Of a stretch of 17,586 nucleotides of DNA, positions 1-7,930 are shown piece by piece. Source of the stretch: Deltaproteobacteria bacterium (GTDB lineage: Bacteria > Desulfobacterota > Syntrophia > Syntrophales > UBA5619); NCBI GenBank assembly GCA_023487865.1, contig JAMDBG010000195.1:1-17586 (forward strand), given 5' to 3'. Under the pieces are notes generated by a model. That model was not told the DNA's origin and made no database searches. It saw nothing but the letters and a program-made list of their open reading frames with translations. Positions within the stretch are counted from its first letter, which is position 1, and each line of letters opens with the position of its first letter. A program made the translations under genes and the position numbers.

Positions 1-1570
1 GAGCCATTATGTACCCCCTTTCATTGTAGAATCCTTTATACATTGAACATGTAATGCCGAGACATTTTTCGAAGTCTGGCTGTCGCCCATCCTTCTCCTG
101 CTTGAAACTAACTCTATTCGAAGCGCGGCGGACGCATTGTTCAACCAGATCGCGGGGAATGGGTCTGCCATCAATAATGGAAGGCAGTATTCGTTCTACC
201 GTAGCATTGAGAAGTCTGATTCCGTTTTTTCCTTCTATCTTGCTGCCATATGCACACCATGCGATATCTTTCGGTGATGGGGCACCTTCAAAAAGGACCG
301 CCTTATTTTTATCGTCCTTATCTCTGCCGTAGTTCTGAAACCAGGCAAAAATGGAATGCCATTTTTCTATGCGTTCAAGAAATTCAGAACCCGGCAATTC
401 GCGATAGAAGGTAATCGCCATGCGCCCCGGCGTTGCGGAATCGAGACCCATTACTACAATGTCTTCCGTGTCGGTGATGTTGGCTTTATAGCCGGCAAGT
501 TTCTTATTGAAGCGTAGCGCAAATGCTTGCCCGACATCCCCAGTTTGTGTAGTCGAAGTGTGGTTCGTTTGAAAATCATCGCCGAGGAAATCCCAGGAGT
601 TTGCGCATGGGTCGGGTATTGGTTTCCCCGTTGTTGCCCAGGAAACAAAGACTTGGTCGCCACTACGAAATGCCTGTCTGCGAATAAGCCATTGCAGCGC
701 ACTATGCGCTTTTTGCGTAACCTCAAAAGAGACGCCTGCGGCTTGTCCAACAGTTAAGAACTTGCCTCTAAATGTGTACCCAGTGGAATCGTTCGATGAA
801 ATCAGTTTGGCTTTATCTGCATCATGCCGTATCTTTGCCGGGTGATTTTCCGCAAGTTTTGCCTTTTCCTCCCCCGTGACAGCACAAAATCCTTCCGTGG
901 TCAGAAGACCTTTGTAGAATGAAATCCAAGATTCTTTTAACGATGCAGAATTCCATGTAGCGGTTTCCGGGCAGCCCCCTTCAACCCGAAAGCGGACAAA
1001 AGCATCCATTGGCACTTGTCCTTGTGGTAGTATCCGGAATATTGGCGCTGCGCTTTTTTTGTCGCCCTCGAACGATTCCGCAACGATGGCTTCATTTTGA
1101 ACAGTCGGTAAAACGCCATCAGAAACAAGATCTGCAATAACAGTCCCTTTCTTGAGATACTCGTAAATTGCAGTAACCATTGGATGGCCAAAATCTGATT
1201 CTTTCCATCTACCCAATATATCTAAAAGATTATCATAAGGTTCTGACGGATTCTCTGCAAATCCACTCGTTACTTTCCCGCCATATTTAGCGAAATCACC
1301 AGCGATATACTGAAGCTTATCGCATAGCGGATGGTTTCTTGGCTTTTTCCCCGCCCGCCCCCCAGATTCTTCCGTACATGGAATCAAAGTCTTTCGTTCT
1401 TCTTTATTTTCAATAACTTTTGCACGACCATGTCGGAAATTTCCTTGATCATCGATAACAATCTCGATGTGGGCCATTTGGGTTGTGTGTGATATCGGGT
1501 TAGGCATATCGGAAAGTGTTCCGCTTGAACAAGAATTGTAAGTTTCATATAACTTCTCTATCCAGCTCAT
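1..1570 (-). CDS. cas8c: Cas8c/Csd1, type I-C Cascade large subunit (3' end off the window)
   Basis: Translating the minus strand from 1570 gives an unbroken reading frame of 523 codons to the window edge, so the gene is intact as far as visible but lacks its C-terminus (family members are usually about 560-620 residues). It begins MSWIEKLYETYNSC, and at about residues 80-95 has HPLCDKLQYIAGDF; both are typical of the Csd1/Cas8c family. The middle carries a WLIRRQAFRSGDQVFVSWA stretch, also family-like. The ATG overlaps the cas5c stop as ATGA, so the two are translationally coupled. Known role: the large subunit of the type I-C surveillance complex, involved in PAM recognition and target DNA binding; in some I-C systems an internal start also makes a Cas11 small subunit, which I could not confirm here. 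The expected next genes, cas7 and then cas4-cas1-cas2, would lie left of the window. Confidence 0.9.
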   Translation of the reverse strand, partial: MSWIEKLYETYNSCSSGTLSDMPNPISHTTQMAHIEIVIDDQGNFRHGRAKVIENKEERKTLIPCTEESGGRAGKKPRNHPLCDKLQYIAGDFAKYGGKVTSGFAENPSEPYDNLLDILGRWKESDFGHPMVTAIYEYLKKGTVIADLVSDGVLPTVQNEAIVAESFEGDKKSAAPIFRILPQGQVPMDAFVRFRVEGGCPETATWNSASLKESWISFYKGLLTTEGFCAVTGEEKAKLAENHPAKIRHDADKAKLISSNDSTGYTFRGKFLTVGQAAGVSFEVTQKAHSALQWLIRRQAFRSGDQVFVSWATTGKPIPDPCANSWDFLGDDFQTNHTSTTQTGDVGQAFALRFNKKLAGYKANITDTEDIVVMGLDSATPGRMAITFYRELPGSEFLERIEKWHSIFAWFQNYGRDKDDKNKAVLFEGAPSPKDIAWCAYGSKIEGKNGIRLLNATVERILPSIIDGRPIPRDLVEQCVRRASNRVSFKQEKDGRQPDFEKCLGITCSMYKGFYNERGYIMA

Positions 1571-2295
1571 CCCGCCACCCCCAGTTCCTCGGCTTCAAGC
1601 ACCACCGATTTCACATTCCCTGTGCCAAAGGTCTTTGAGTCCATCTCCCGCACAAACTTCCGGTGCATGCAACCTTCTGGGCTGTCAAAAGTCAGCACCC
1701 CTTTCTTGAGCGTCGGATACCAGAAGCGGGCATATAGTTCGTTTTTACCTGTTTCATCAGGATAATCGAAGCCATGAAACATCAGTCCATAGCCGATTTC
1801 ATCGTCCCCGTCATATGCACCTTCACCTTCGCCGAAGAGGCACGGTTCTACATAGCCCTGACAATCACGAGTGCCAAGGAAAATGTCCTGCCTGCCGCCC
1901 CGTTCAAGCATCCGCTTGGCGATGGCAAAGTGTTTCCCATCGACGCGATCTTTTTCTAGGGCCTCATGGTGGTCATTCCACCTAAAATGAGCCCGTACCT
2001 GATATTCCACATCGGAGAGGAACGTATAGATTGCAAGCGTATTCCCCCCACTAAACTCAAGGGGTTTCGTTCCTTTGGTCTGTGTCCGAATCCGCTTCAT
2101 CACCCTCACAGCGTCAACCACCCATACAAACGTTGGCTTCCAATAGATTGACTTGCAGACGCCCTTCAGGGCCTCGTAAGTTGGAAGATGATACGAGCAT
2201 TTCTCTCCGCCGATTTTGGTAAGCGGGTCGGTAAAAAGCGCATAGCGCCCCCAAAGCCTGAATTCAATGGTGTTTTTAGGAATCAATATATCCAT
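1567..2295 (-). CDS. cas5c: Cas5c/Cas5d, type I-C pre-crRNA endonuclease
   Basis: A 242-residue protein. In type I-C systems, which lack Cas6, this RAMP protein cuts the pre-crRNA and holds the 5' handle in Cascade. The start TIEFRLWGRYALFTDP and the YHLPTYEALKG segment are typical of Cas5d. Candidate catalytic residues line up with the Tyr/Lys/His set known from the Bacillus halodurans enzyme: a Tyr near position 40 and the Lys121-His122 pair in DGKHFAIAKRML. It overlaps the 3' end of cas3 by 20 nt and ends in an ATGA overlap with cas8c, so all three genes form one transcription unit. The length is normal and no damage is seen. Confidence 0.93.
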   Translation of the reverse strand: MDILIPKNTIEFRLWGRYALFTDPLTKIGGEKCSYHLPTYEALKGVCKSIYWKPTFVWVVDAVRVMKRIRTQTKGTKPLEFSGGNTLAIYTFLSDVEYQVRAHFRWNDHHEALEKDRVDGKHFAIAKRMLERGGRQDIFLGTRDCQGYVEPCLFGEGEGAYDGDDEIGYGLMFHGFDYPDETGKNELYARFWYPTLKKGVLTFDSPEGCMHRKFVREMDSKTFGTGNVKSVVLEAEELGVAG

Positions 2296-4750
2296 CTTTG
2301 AATTGTTCCTCCCTTCTTACTGGTTCCAACGATACGCCAGTTATTTTGCTGTAGTATGGGTAATCAAGGTAGAATATCTCCGTCTCTTTCTGAACCCGAT
2401 AAAGCGCATTCTCTTGGGCCAACTTTTCAAATTCATACGGAAACAGGTTGACTGAGTATTGTTGTGCTTTTTTAATCAGAGCATATTGCTTTTCCACTTC
2501 GAATGCAGAACAAAGTTGATTAACCAGTTCTCTTCCTTCATCACCATACCGGACGATAACGCTTTGTGTCGGTGCATCAATTGACTTGAACAGCTTGGCC
2601 GCGGTCATAAAGGATTGGCGCAGGTTTATGGCCGGCATGGTTTTATTTGCCCGCTGGAAATCAGAAGCGGCATTGTTATTAGATGACAGCAAATTCAGAA
2701 GGGTGTCGTTGCGATTTGCGTAGACTGGATAATCCATGAAATCTTTTCGTTCATAAAAGTAGTTTTGATAGTACCACTCAAGCATCTTCGGGCCGATGAT
2801 GTCGCTATTGTATTTTGACGGATCAGATTTATAGTCATCAAGAACACGGTTTGTTTTTTCTTTGCCCACTGCAATATCCCTCAGGGAATCAAGGTTCTCC
2901 TCAGCGGGATTAACAACAAACACGTTGCCCATGTCCGGACTGCCGTGGCGATTGCACCGGCCCGCCGCTTGTGCAATGGAGTCAAGACCGGCAAGCATAC
3001 GGATTACCGATCGGAAACTTACATCTACCCCGGCCTCAATAAGCTGTGTGCTGACACAGAGAATGGGTTCTTTATCGTCGAGTTTCTGACGAATCGTCTT
3101 GAGTGTCTGTTTTCGATGTGCCGGGCACATTCCGGTGCTCAGATGGAAAACCTCAATGCCGTCTCTTTTCGTCTCTTCAAAAATGATGCGAGTGGCTTTT
3201 CTTGTATTGGCCACGACAAGGCAACTGCCGTTTTCCTTGACCTGCCTAATCGCAAGTGCCGCTATCTCAGGGTAAGCCCATCCCGGCGACTTACGGCAAT
3301 CGTGAACATGAACCCTTTTCAGGTCGTCGAAAAGTCTGCCCACATCCGGCATAAGTTCATTTTCTTCAGACAGTTTGAGGGTGCCTTTCTTTTCATCGAC
3401 CGATCCCAAAAGGGGCTGTGTGGCGGTGCAGAGAACAATGGTGCTCCCACAGTGATCAACCAGAAAATTGATCCCATTGTTGAAGAGATGGACACATTTT
3501 ATCGGCAGTGTTTGAATTTCGTCAAAAACAATGACAGCTTTCGCCAATTGGTGCATTCGCCTTGCACCGCGGGTCCCGGCTCCGAATAGAGCCTCTAGGA
3601 GCTGAACCATTGTTGTATAGATAACTGGTGCATCCCAATTCTCAGTCAAGAGTTTTTCTTTCCAACTTTGCACATCGGCTCCGATGTTTGAATGGTGTTC
3701 AAGAACAATTTTGCCGGAATCTTTGGGACACTCCTTTGGTTCAAGGATTTCCCTCACGATCTGGGCATTTTGATCAATGATTGTTGTGAATGGGATGACG
3801 TAGATAATCCTGTCCAGGTCATATTCTTTTGCATGGTGCAGCGCAAAACGAAGACTAGCAAGCGTTTTACCGCCACCAGTCGGAACGGTCAGAGTGAACA
3901 ATCCTTTGGTTCGGCTTGCCGCATTAAGACAATGCGTGGATACTTCTTTGCGAATTTCATCTACGCGGTTTTTTGTTCCAAAAGATTTATATCCTTCTTC
4001 AAAGCGATCAATTAAAGTCTGCCAAGACCGATACAAACCCTGTTGACGATGCCGTGCGGTTTTGGGTTTCTCTGAATCAGCTGTATCCTGCCGATCGGCA
4101 TCAATGAGTGCGCTGAAGAGAAATCGCGTGAGCAAACCCAACTGGAATTGCGCAACCGTTGAAAGAGGGTTTGTTTCTGGAGAAGCACGCACGATATCCC
4201 GGCAAGCTACTTCAAATGGCTTTGTAAAAGACCTTTCTGCGAGAATGGCATTTATTCTTTCGAGTATGTACTCATCAATATTCCTTACACACTCCTCCTT
4301 GTGAGTTTTATTGTCATTCTTTGATAACCGCCTTGAATAGGAATCCCAGGTACCGCTATTATCAGTCGTTAAGCAGTTGATCAGTCCTGAGTGATGTGAC
4401 ACCAGGCAAAGAGAGAGAAACTGCCCGAGCATTTTATGGGCGTTGGACGAGCCGTTTTTGCAGGAAAGAAACTGGGCACCAGCAGTAGAGTGGTCAATCT
4501 TGCCCTTTTTCCCTGCCGGGTCTTCAAACTCTTCATCTTCGTCCGGATTAAACTGTGGATCACCCTTCTTCAGCGCGTCCGTGATGTACTTTTGAAATTC
4601 GGCACCATATTTTCCAAAATCATGAAGAAGTCCCAGCAGTTCACCGTAATTTCCCATACCGATTTTCTCGGCATGAATTTTAGCAAGTTCTGCAACACCT
4701 TCAAGGTGTTCATGAAGCTCCTGGTTTTTATGGGCTATGTATTTAAGCAC
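2276..4750 (-). CDS. cas3: Cas3, CRISPR-associated HD nuclease-helicase (type I-C)
   Basis: An 824-residue fused nuclease and superfamily 2 helicase that degrades DNA bound by Cascade. HD nuclease residues are all present: His15, the LLHDFGKY motif with His43-Asp44, DHSTAG with His87, and SHH at 118-120. Helicase motifs follow in order: Walker A TGGGKT (291-296), the DEIQ version of motif II (410-413), STQLIEAGVDVSF (567-579) and QAAGRCNRHG (594-603). The start is GTG at 4750, supported by AGGAG (4758-4762) 7 nt upstream; an in-frame TGA at 4769-4771 excludes a longer start. It is the first intact gene of the operon and overlaps cas5c. A decayed second cas3-like N-terminus lies immediately upstream. 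Nothing suggests that this copy is inactive. Confidence 0.95.
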   Translation of the reverse strand: MLKYIAHKNQELHEHLEGVAELAKIHAEKIGMGNYGELLGLLHDFGKYGAEFQKYITDALKKGDPQFNPDEDEEFEDPAGKKGKIDHSTAGAQFLSCKNGSSNAHKMLGQFLSLCLVSHHSGLINCLTTDNSGTWDSYSRRLSKNDNKTHKEECVRNIDEYILERINAILAERSFTKPFEVACRDIVRASPETNPLSTVAQFQLGLLTRFLFSALIDADRQDTADSEKPKTARHRQQGLYRSWQTLIDRFEEGYKSFGTKNRVDEIRKEVSTHCLNAASRTKGLFTLTVPTGGGKTLASLRFALHHAKEYDLDRIIYVIPFTTIIDQNAQIVREILEPKECPKDSGKIVLEHHSNIGADVQSWKEKLLTENWDAPVIYTTMVQLLEALFGAGTRGARRMHQLAKAVIVFDEIQTLPIKCVHLFNNGINFLVDHCGSTIVLCTATQPLLGSVDEKKGTLKLSEENELMPDVGRLFDDLKRVHVHDCRKSPGWAYPEIAALAIRQVKENGSCLVVANTRKATRIIFEETKRDGIEVFHLSTGMCPAHRKQTLKTIRQKLDDKEPILCVSTQLIEAGVDVSFRSVIRMLAGLDSIAQAAGRCNRHGSPDMGNVFVVNPAEENLDSLRDIAVGKEKTNRVLDDYKSDPSKYNSDIIGPKMLEWYYQNYFYERKDFMDYPVYANRNDTLLNLLSSNNNAASDFQRANKTMPAINLRQSFMTAAKLFKSIDAPTQSVIVRYGDEGRELVNQLCSAFEVEKQYALIKKAQQYSVNLFPYEFEKLAQENALYRVQKETEIFYLDYPYYSKITGVSLEPVRREEQFKDGYIDS

Positions 4751-4768
4751 AAATTGGCTCCTAAATTT

Positions 4769-5001
4769 TCAGACACTCCATGCCGCTCTCTCACTTGATG
4801 AAAAAGAGTATTTACCCATATTCACTCCACAGGCCTGCCATGTATCCCCAACTCTCCCGCCCCGAATTCTTCAGTAACGGAGCAAGCCCGCGCGGCCACA
4901 TTTTTCAAATGGGTTTCAAGAGATTGCCAGTCTTTGGGTGGTCTGCCTTCCAAGGTATGGGCAAAATAATGTTTATCGCAAGAGTCGTTGACTTCATTCA
5001 T
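4769..5001 (-). pseudogene. Remnant of a second cas3-like gene (N-terminal HD-domain fragment)
   Basis: From an ATG at 5001, with AAGGA 8 nt upstream, the minus strand encodes DKHYFAHTLEGRPPKDW, then SLETHLKNVAARA and EEFGAGELG. This is the characteristic opening of Cas3 HD domains (family form: YFAHTLEGKPP..WQPLEEHLRNVA). That frame stops at 4822-4824 after 59 residues. A shift of one base continues as YMAGLWSEYG, and another shift gives GKYSFSSSE, together matching the family text GYLAGLWHDLGKYS. The piece therefore carries two frameshifts, and the metal-binding His-Asp pair reads Ser-Glu. It ends just before the intact cas3. It differs from the N-terminus of the intact cas3, so it is probably not a simple duplication but a trace of another Cas3 lineage. 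The match is from memory of the family pattern, not from an alignment. Confidence 0.75.
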
Positions 5002-5011
5002 GAAATTGTCC

Positions 5012-5040
5012 TTGAATTACTTGAGCGCTCGTGCTACGAT
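5012..5040 (+). promoter_or_regulatory. Candidate promoter and operator of the toxin-antitoxin operon
   Basis: TTGAAT (5012-5017) and TACGAT (5035-5040) are separated by exactly 17 nt and lie just before the antitoxin gene. The spacer contains a perfect 8-bp palindrome, GAGCGCTC (5023-5030), in the place where an autoregulating antitoxin commonly binds. The boxes match consensus at 4 of 6 positions each, so this is a moderate prediction. Confidence 0.4.
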
Positions 5041-5064
5041 TCCCCATAATTAAAGAGGTGACCC

Positions 5065-5322
5065 ATGAAGACAGATCGAACGATTACGCTGGAAATCCCT
5101 GAAGACATGGCAGTGGAGTTGGCGAATTTCAAACGGAAGAGCAACATAAGCGATACGCGGGCGGCAGTCTTTGAGCTGCTGAAGTATGCCCTGACGCTTC
5201 CCCCGTATTTTCGGAACTTCGATTGGGAAAAGGCCGAGGCGGAGGCCGATGCCGATATTGCCGCCGGGCGTGTCGCGTGTTTCACTTCGGTTGAGGATTT
5301 ACTGGCCGACCTAAAGGCATGA
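5065..5322 (+). CDS. Type II antitoxin (ribbon-helix-helix-like N-terminus)
   Basis: An 85-residue protein. The first part, ITLEIPEDMAVELANFKRKS, resembles a short DNA-binding strand followed by helices. The acidic, alanine-rich C-terminus (AEAEADADIAAGRV, then SVEDLLADLKA) is of the kind that wraps and neutralises RelE/ParE-type toxins. A good ribosome site (AGAGGTG, 5054-5060) precedes the ATG. The stop overlaps the toxin start as ATGA, so the pair is translationally coupled, antitoxin first. The antitoxin or the complex probably represses its own promoter, which has a palindrome. The exact antitoxin family (RHH versus another fold) is not settled by eye. Confidence 0.75.
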   Translation: MKTDRTITLEIPEDMAVELANFKRKSNISDTRAAVFELLKYALTLPPYFRNFDWEKAEAEADADIAAGRVACFTSVEDLLADLKA

Positions 5323-5576
5323 ATATCCATTTTGCAGAATCCTTCAAGAAGGACTATCAGCAGTTGCCCGCCGGCGTTCAACAGCTTTTTGATAGGAAAT
5401 TGAGCATCCTCGTTCAAAATAGTCGACATCCTTCTCTCAGAATCAAGAAAATGAAAGGATTTGAAAACCGCTGGGAAGGCAGCATCAACATGTTCTATCG
5501 GTTCACGTTTGAGATACACGATGATTATATTCTCCTCAGAAGAATCGGCCCCCACGATGTTTTGAAAAATCCGTGA
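5319..5576 (+). CDS. RelE/ParE-superfamily toxin (YafQ/RelE-like)
   Basis: An 85-residue protein, the standard size for this superfamily. The opening FAESFKKDYQQLPAGVQQLFDRKL is the usual two-helix start. The core HPSLRIKKMKG, then WEGSINMFYRFTFEIHDD, and the end LLRRIGPHDVLKNP strongly match a RelE-like group in which the last segment carries the GxHDxL motif. Most such toxins cleave mRNA on the ribosome; some relatives (ParE) poison gyrase, and I cannot choose between these from sequence alone. It is coupled to the preceding antitoxin. Its 3' end overlaps the tail of an exonuclease pseudogene on the opposite strand. Confidence 0.85.
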   Translation: MNIHFAESFKKDYQQLPAGVQQLFDRKLSILVQNSRHPSLRIKKMKGFENRWEGSINMFYRFTFEIHDDYILLRRIGPHDVLKNP

Positions 5577-5756
5577 TCCTGCGGATTCTTTATTAGCCCC
5601 CCCATCGCTATCCAGATATTTGCCGTCGTCCGAGCGTCGTCCAAGGCGCGGTGAAAGCCCTGTCGTTTCAAGATCGACGACCACGTGCCGGTCGAGCGGA
5701 TTCATCTTGCTTTCGATGCCGATGGTTCTTTCTCGTGAGCGGACGATGGGCCGCAT
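5525..5756 (-). pseudogene. DnaQ-type 3'-5' exonuclease remnant with internal deletion
   Basis: On the minus strand an ATG at 5756, with AGGAG 7 nt upstream, opens a frame that reaches NPLDRHVVVDLETTG, the Exo I motif of DEDD exonucleases. Directly after the ETTG codons, one frame over, the sequence reads GFHRALDDARTTANIWIAMG, which is the Exo III motif (HxAxxD) and the end of the same domain. In a normal gene some 130-150 residues, including Exo II, separate these motifs. The two pieces meet within the stretch ACAGGGCTTTCACCG, so an internal out-of-frame deletion removed the middle. The remaining tail reads IKNPQDHG and runs into the 3' end of the toxin gene, stopping at 5525-5527. It cannot encode an active nuclease. 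Finding both motifs in correct order makes chance resemblance very unlikely. Confidence 0.8.
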
Positions 5757-6210
5757 GAAAAAGCTCCTTCTTTGCGTTCGATTGATCTGCTGGGACTCAG
5801 GCTTCGGATGTGCGCCGCGGGTGTGTGCTGCGACCGAGAGGACGGGGATGAAATGGGTACTAAATCGGTAGATGCAGTCTCATTGCTTCCCTCCCTGTTT
5901 CGTATTTCGACGATGGGCGAAGAACATGATTCTGAAAAATTTTCAAAACTTTAGCGCGGAGAGGAAGGTTTGTCAATTACAAAATTCGGATCTGATTTGC
6001 ATGGGTCGCTCATTGACATGGAAGGCCTTTCCGCCTATACTCCCCTCGCCAAAAAGCCGTGCCTTATCAATTTTATGTGTGCCTTTTTTTGTCAATTCGT
6101 GCGGAGGTGTTTTGCAATCGTCCGGCGACCGGCCACGGTGTGAAGGTTCTCCGGCTGAACCGTGAAGCGAAGGAGGAACAGCCGCTGCACAAACAGGGAG
6201 AGAAAAAGCG
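5757..6210. other. Intergenic region before pgm
   Basis: About 450 bases with no recognisable gene. The first half (to about 6010) has only short open frames with no familiar protein text and may include further decayed sequence next to the exonuclease remnant. The second half holds a strong promoter and a leader of roughly 160 nt before pgm. Confidence 0.6.
6013..6041 (+). promoter_or_regulatory. Sigma70-type promoter for the pgm unit
   Basis: A perfect TTGACA -35 box (6013-6018) is followed, after exactly 17 nt, by TATACT (6036-6041), five of six matches to the -10 consensus. Transcription would start near 6048, giving an untranslated leader of about 160 nt before the pgm ATG at 6211. Confidence 0.75.
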
Positions 6211-7872
6211 ATGAGCCTCCATGAGCTCGCCGGCAAGCCGGCGCCGCGATCGCTCCTGGCGAACATCCCCAGGCTGGTCTCGGCTTACTACACCCGTACG
6301 CCCGACCCATCCGATCCCGATCAGCGCGTCTCGTTCGGAACCTCGGGCCACCGGGGATCCTCGCTGAGAAACAGCTTCACCGAACGGCACATCCTGGCCA
6401 TCTGTCAGGCCATCGCCGAATACCGAAAATCAAAAAAGATCGACGGGCCGCTGTTTATGGGCATGGACACCCACGCCCTCTCCGAAGCGGCGCTGGTCAC
6501 CGCCGTCGAGGTCTTTGCCGCCCGGGGGATCGCCGTGACAGTGCAGCGGGATCTCCGCTACACCCCCACCCCGGTCATCTCGCATGCCATCCTGACCTAC
6601 AACCGGGGCAGGAAAAACGGATTCGCGGACGGCGTGGTCATCACCCCCTCCCATAACCCGCCCGAGGATGGCGGATTCAAATACAATCCCCCCGAAGGCG
6701 GACCGGCGGACACAAAGACCACCGGCGCCATCCAGGCCAGGGCGAACGTCCTGCTGGAGAAGGGACTCAAGCACATCCGGCGGATCCCCTTTGAGCGGGC
6801 GCTCCAATCAGGGTCGGTGCGTGAATACGATTATGTGGCGCCCTATGTGGAAGATCTGCGGAATGTCATCGATCTGGAAGCGATAGCCAAAGCGGGGCTC
6901 AAGATCGGCGTCGATCCCCTCGGCGGGGCGGCGGTGGACTTCTGGGACCCCATCGCCGACCGCTACGGACTTTCCCTTGAGGTGGTGAACCGGGTCGTCG
7001 ATCCGACCTTCTCCTTCATGACCGTCGACCATGACGGCAAGATCAGGATGGACTGCTCTTCTCCCTATGCCATGGAAGGCCTGATCCGCTTGAAAGACCG
7101 TTTCGACATCGCCTTCGGGAACGATACGGACGTCGACCGCCACGGCATCGTCACGCGGGACGCGGGGCTCATGAATCCCAACCATTACCTCTCCACCGCG
7201 GTTCATTATCTTTTCAGGAACCGTCCGGGATGGAGAGCGGATGCCTCCGTGGGAAAGACGCTGGTCTCCACGGCGATGCTCGACCGTGTGGCCGGCGACC
7301 TCGGGAGGCGGCTCTACGAGGTCCCCGTGGGCTTCAAGTGGTTTGTGGACGGTCTTCTCGACGGCTCCTGCGGATTCGGCGGCGAGGAGAGCGCGGGCGC
7401 CTCCTTCCTCCGCGGGGACGGAACGGTGTGGACGACGGATAAGGACGGCATCATCATGGATCTGCTTGCCTGCGAGATGACCGCGAAAACCGGCCGGGAC
7501 CCTGCCGCGCTCTACCACGATCTCGCAGAGCGATTCGGCAGGGGCTTTTACGAACGCCTCGACGCCCCGGCCACGCCGGAACAAAAGGCAGCCCTCGCGA
7601 GGCTTTCGCCGGAGATGATCGCTGCCAAAGAGCTCGCCGGCAAGCCCATCCTTGCCGCCCTCACCCGCGCACCCGGCAACGCCGCCGCCATCGGGGGGGT
7701 CAAAGTGGTGACCTCCGAGGGGTGGTTTGCCGCCCGGCCGTCGGGCACGGAGGATATCTACAAGATCTATGCGGAGAGCTTTCTGAGTAAAGAGCATCTG
7801 CGGATGATCGAGGCGGATGCGGTGACGATCGTCGACGGCGCGTTTGCGGCGGCGGGGCTGGGTACCGGGTAG
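6211..7872 (+). CDS. pgm: Phosphoglucomutase, alpha-D-glucose specific
   Basis: A 553-residue cytoplasmic enzyme (the E. coli Pgm has 546) that interconverts glucose 1-phosphate and glucose 6-phosphate through a phosphoserine. All four functional segments are visible: FGTSGHRG (42-49); the active-site loop TPSHNPP with Ser147; the Mg-binding GNDTDVDR with Asp305, 307 and 309; and the sugar loop GEESAG (391-396). The phosphate-binding RPSGTED (509-515) follows. The extended GGFKYNPPEGGPAD segment is typical of the Pgm rather than the ManB or GlmM branch. It has its own strong promoter at 6013-6041. The nearest purine-rich stretch before the ATG is GGGAGAG (6196-6202); a better Shine-Dalgarno sits farther upstream, before a possible CTG mini-frame. 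The role is glycogen, trehalose or cell-surface sugar metabolism. Confidence 0.96.
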   Translation: MSLHELAGKPAPRSLLANIPRLVSAYYTRTPDPSDPDQRVSFGTSGHRGSSLRNSFTERHILAICQAIAEYRKSKKIDGPLFMGMDTHALSEAALVTAVEVFAARGIAVTVQRDLRYTPTPVISHAILTYNRGRKNGFADGVVITPSHNPPEDGGFKYNPPEGGPADTKTTGAIQARANVLLEKGLKHIRRIPFERALQSGSVREYDYVAPYVEDLRNVIDLEAIAKAGLKIGVDPLGGAAVDFWDPIADRYGLSLEVVNRVVDPTFSFMTVDHDGKIRMDCSSPYAMEGLIRLKDRFDIAFGNDTDVDRHGIVTRDAGLMNPNHYLSTAVHYLFRNRPGWRADASVGKTLVSTAMLDRVAGDLGRRLYEVPVGFKWFVDGLLDGSCGFGGEESAGASFLRGDGTVWTTDKDGIIMDLLACEMTAKTGRDPAALYHDLAERFGRGFYERLDAPATPEQKAALARLSPEMIAAKELAGKPILAALTRAPGNAAAIGGVKVVTSEGWFAARPSGTEDIYKIYAESFLSKEHLRMIEADAVTIVDGAFAAAGLGTG

Positions 7873-7930
7873 CGGCGCCAAAAGAGGTGGTTCGGGTGTT
7901 TAACAAAAACGGAAAACAGGAGAGAAAAAG

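Noticed and set aside
454..1191. Several 70-100-codon open frames on both strands in the first 1.5 kb
   Set aside because: The minus strand is occupied by one continuous cas8c frame; these are shadows of it.
1..5064. CRISPR repeat array
   Set aside because: No regularly spaced direct repeats were seen; in type I-C loci the array normally follows cas2, which would be left of the window.
5034..5756. Minus-strand frame of 240 codons read as one protein
   Set aside because: Only its first 35 or so residues (exonuclease start with DLETTG) are real; past the deletion it is out of frame and antisense to the toxin-antitoxin genes.
6223..7646. Exact 17-nt direct repeat GAGCTCGCCGGCAAGCC at 6223-6239 and 7630-7646 within pgm
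   Set aside because: Both copies encode ELAGKP in positions where Pgm homologues carry similar residues, so shared codon choice explains it better than a repeat element.
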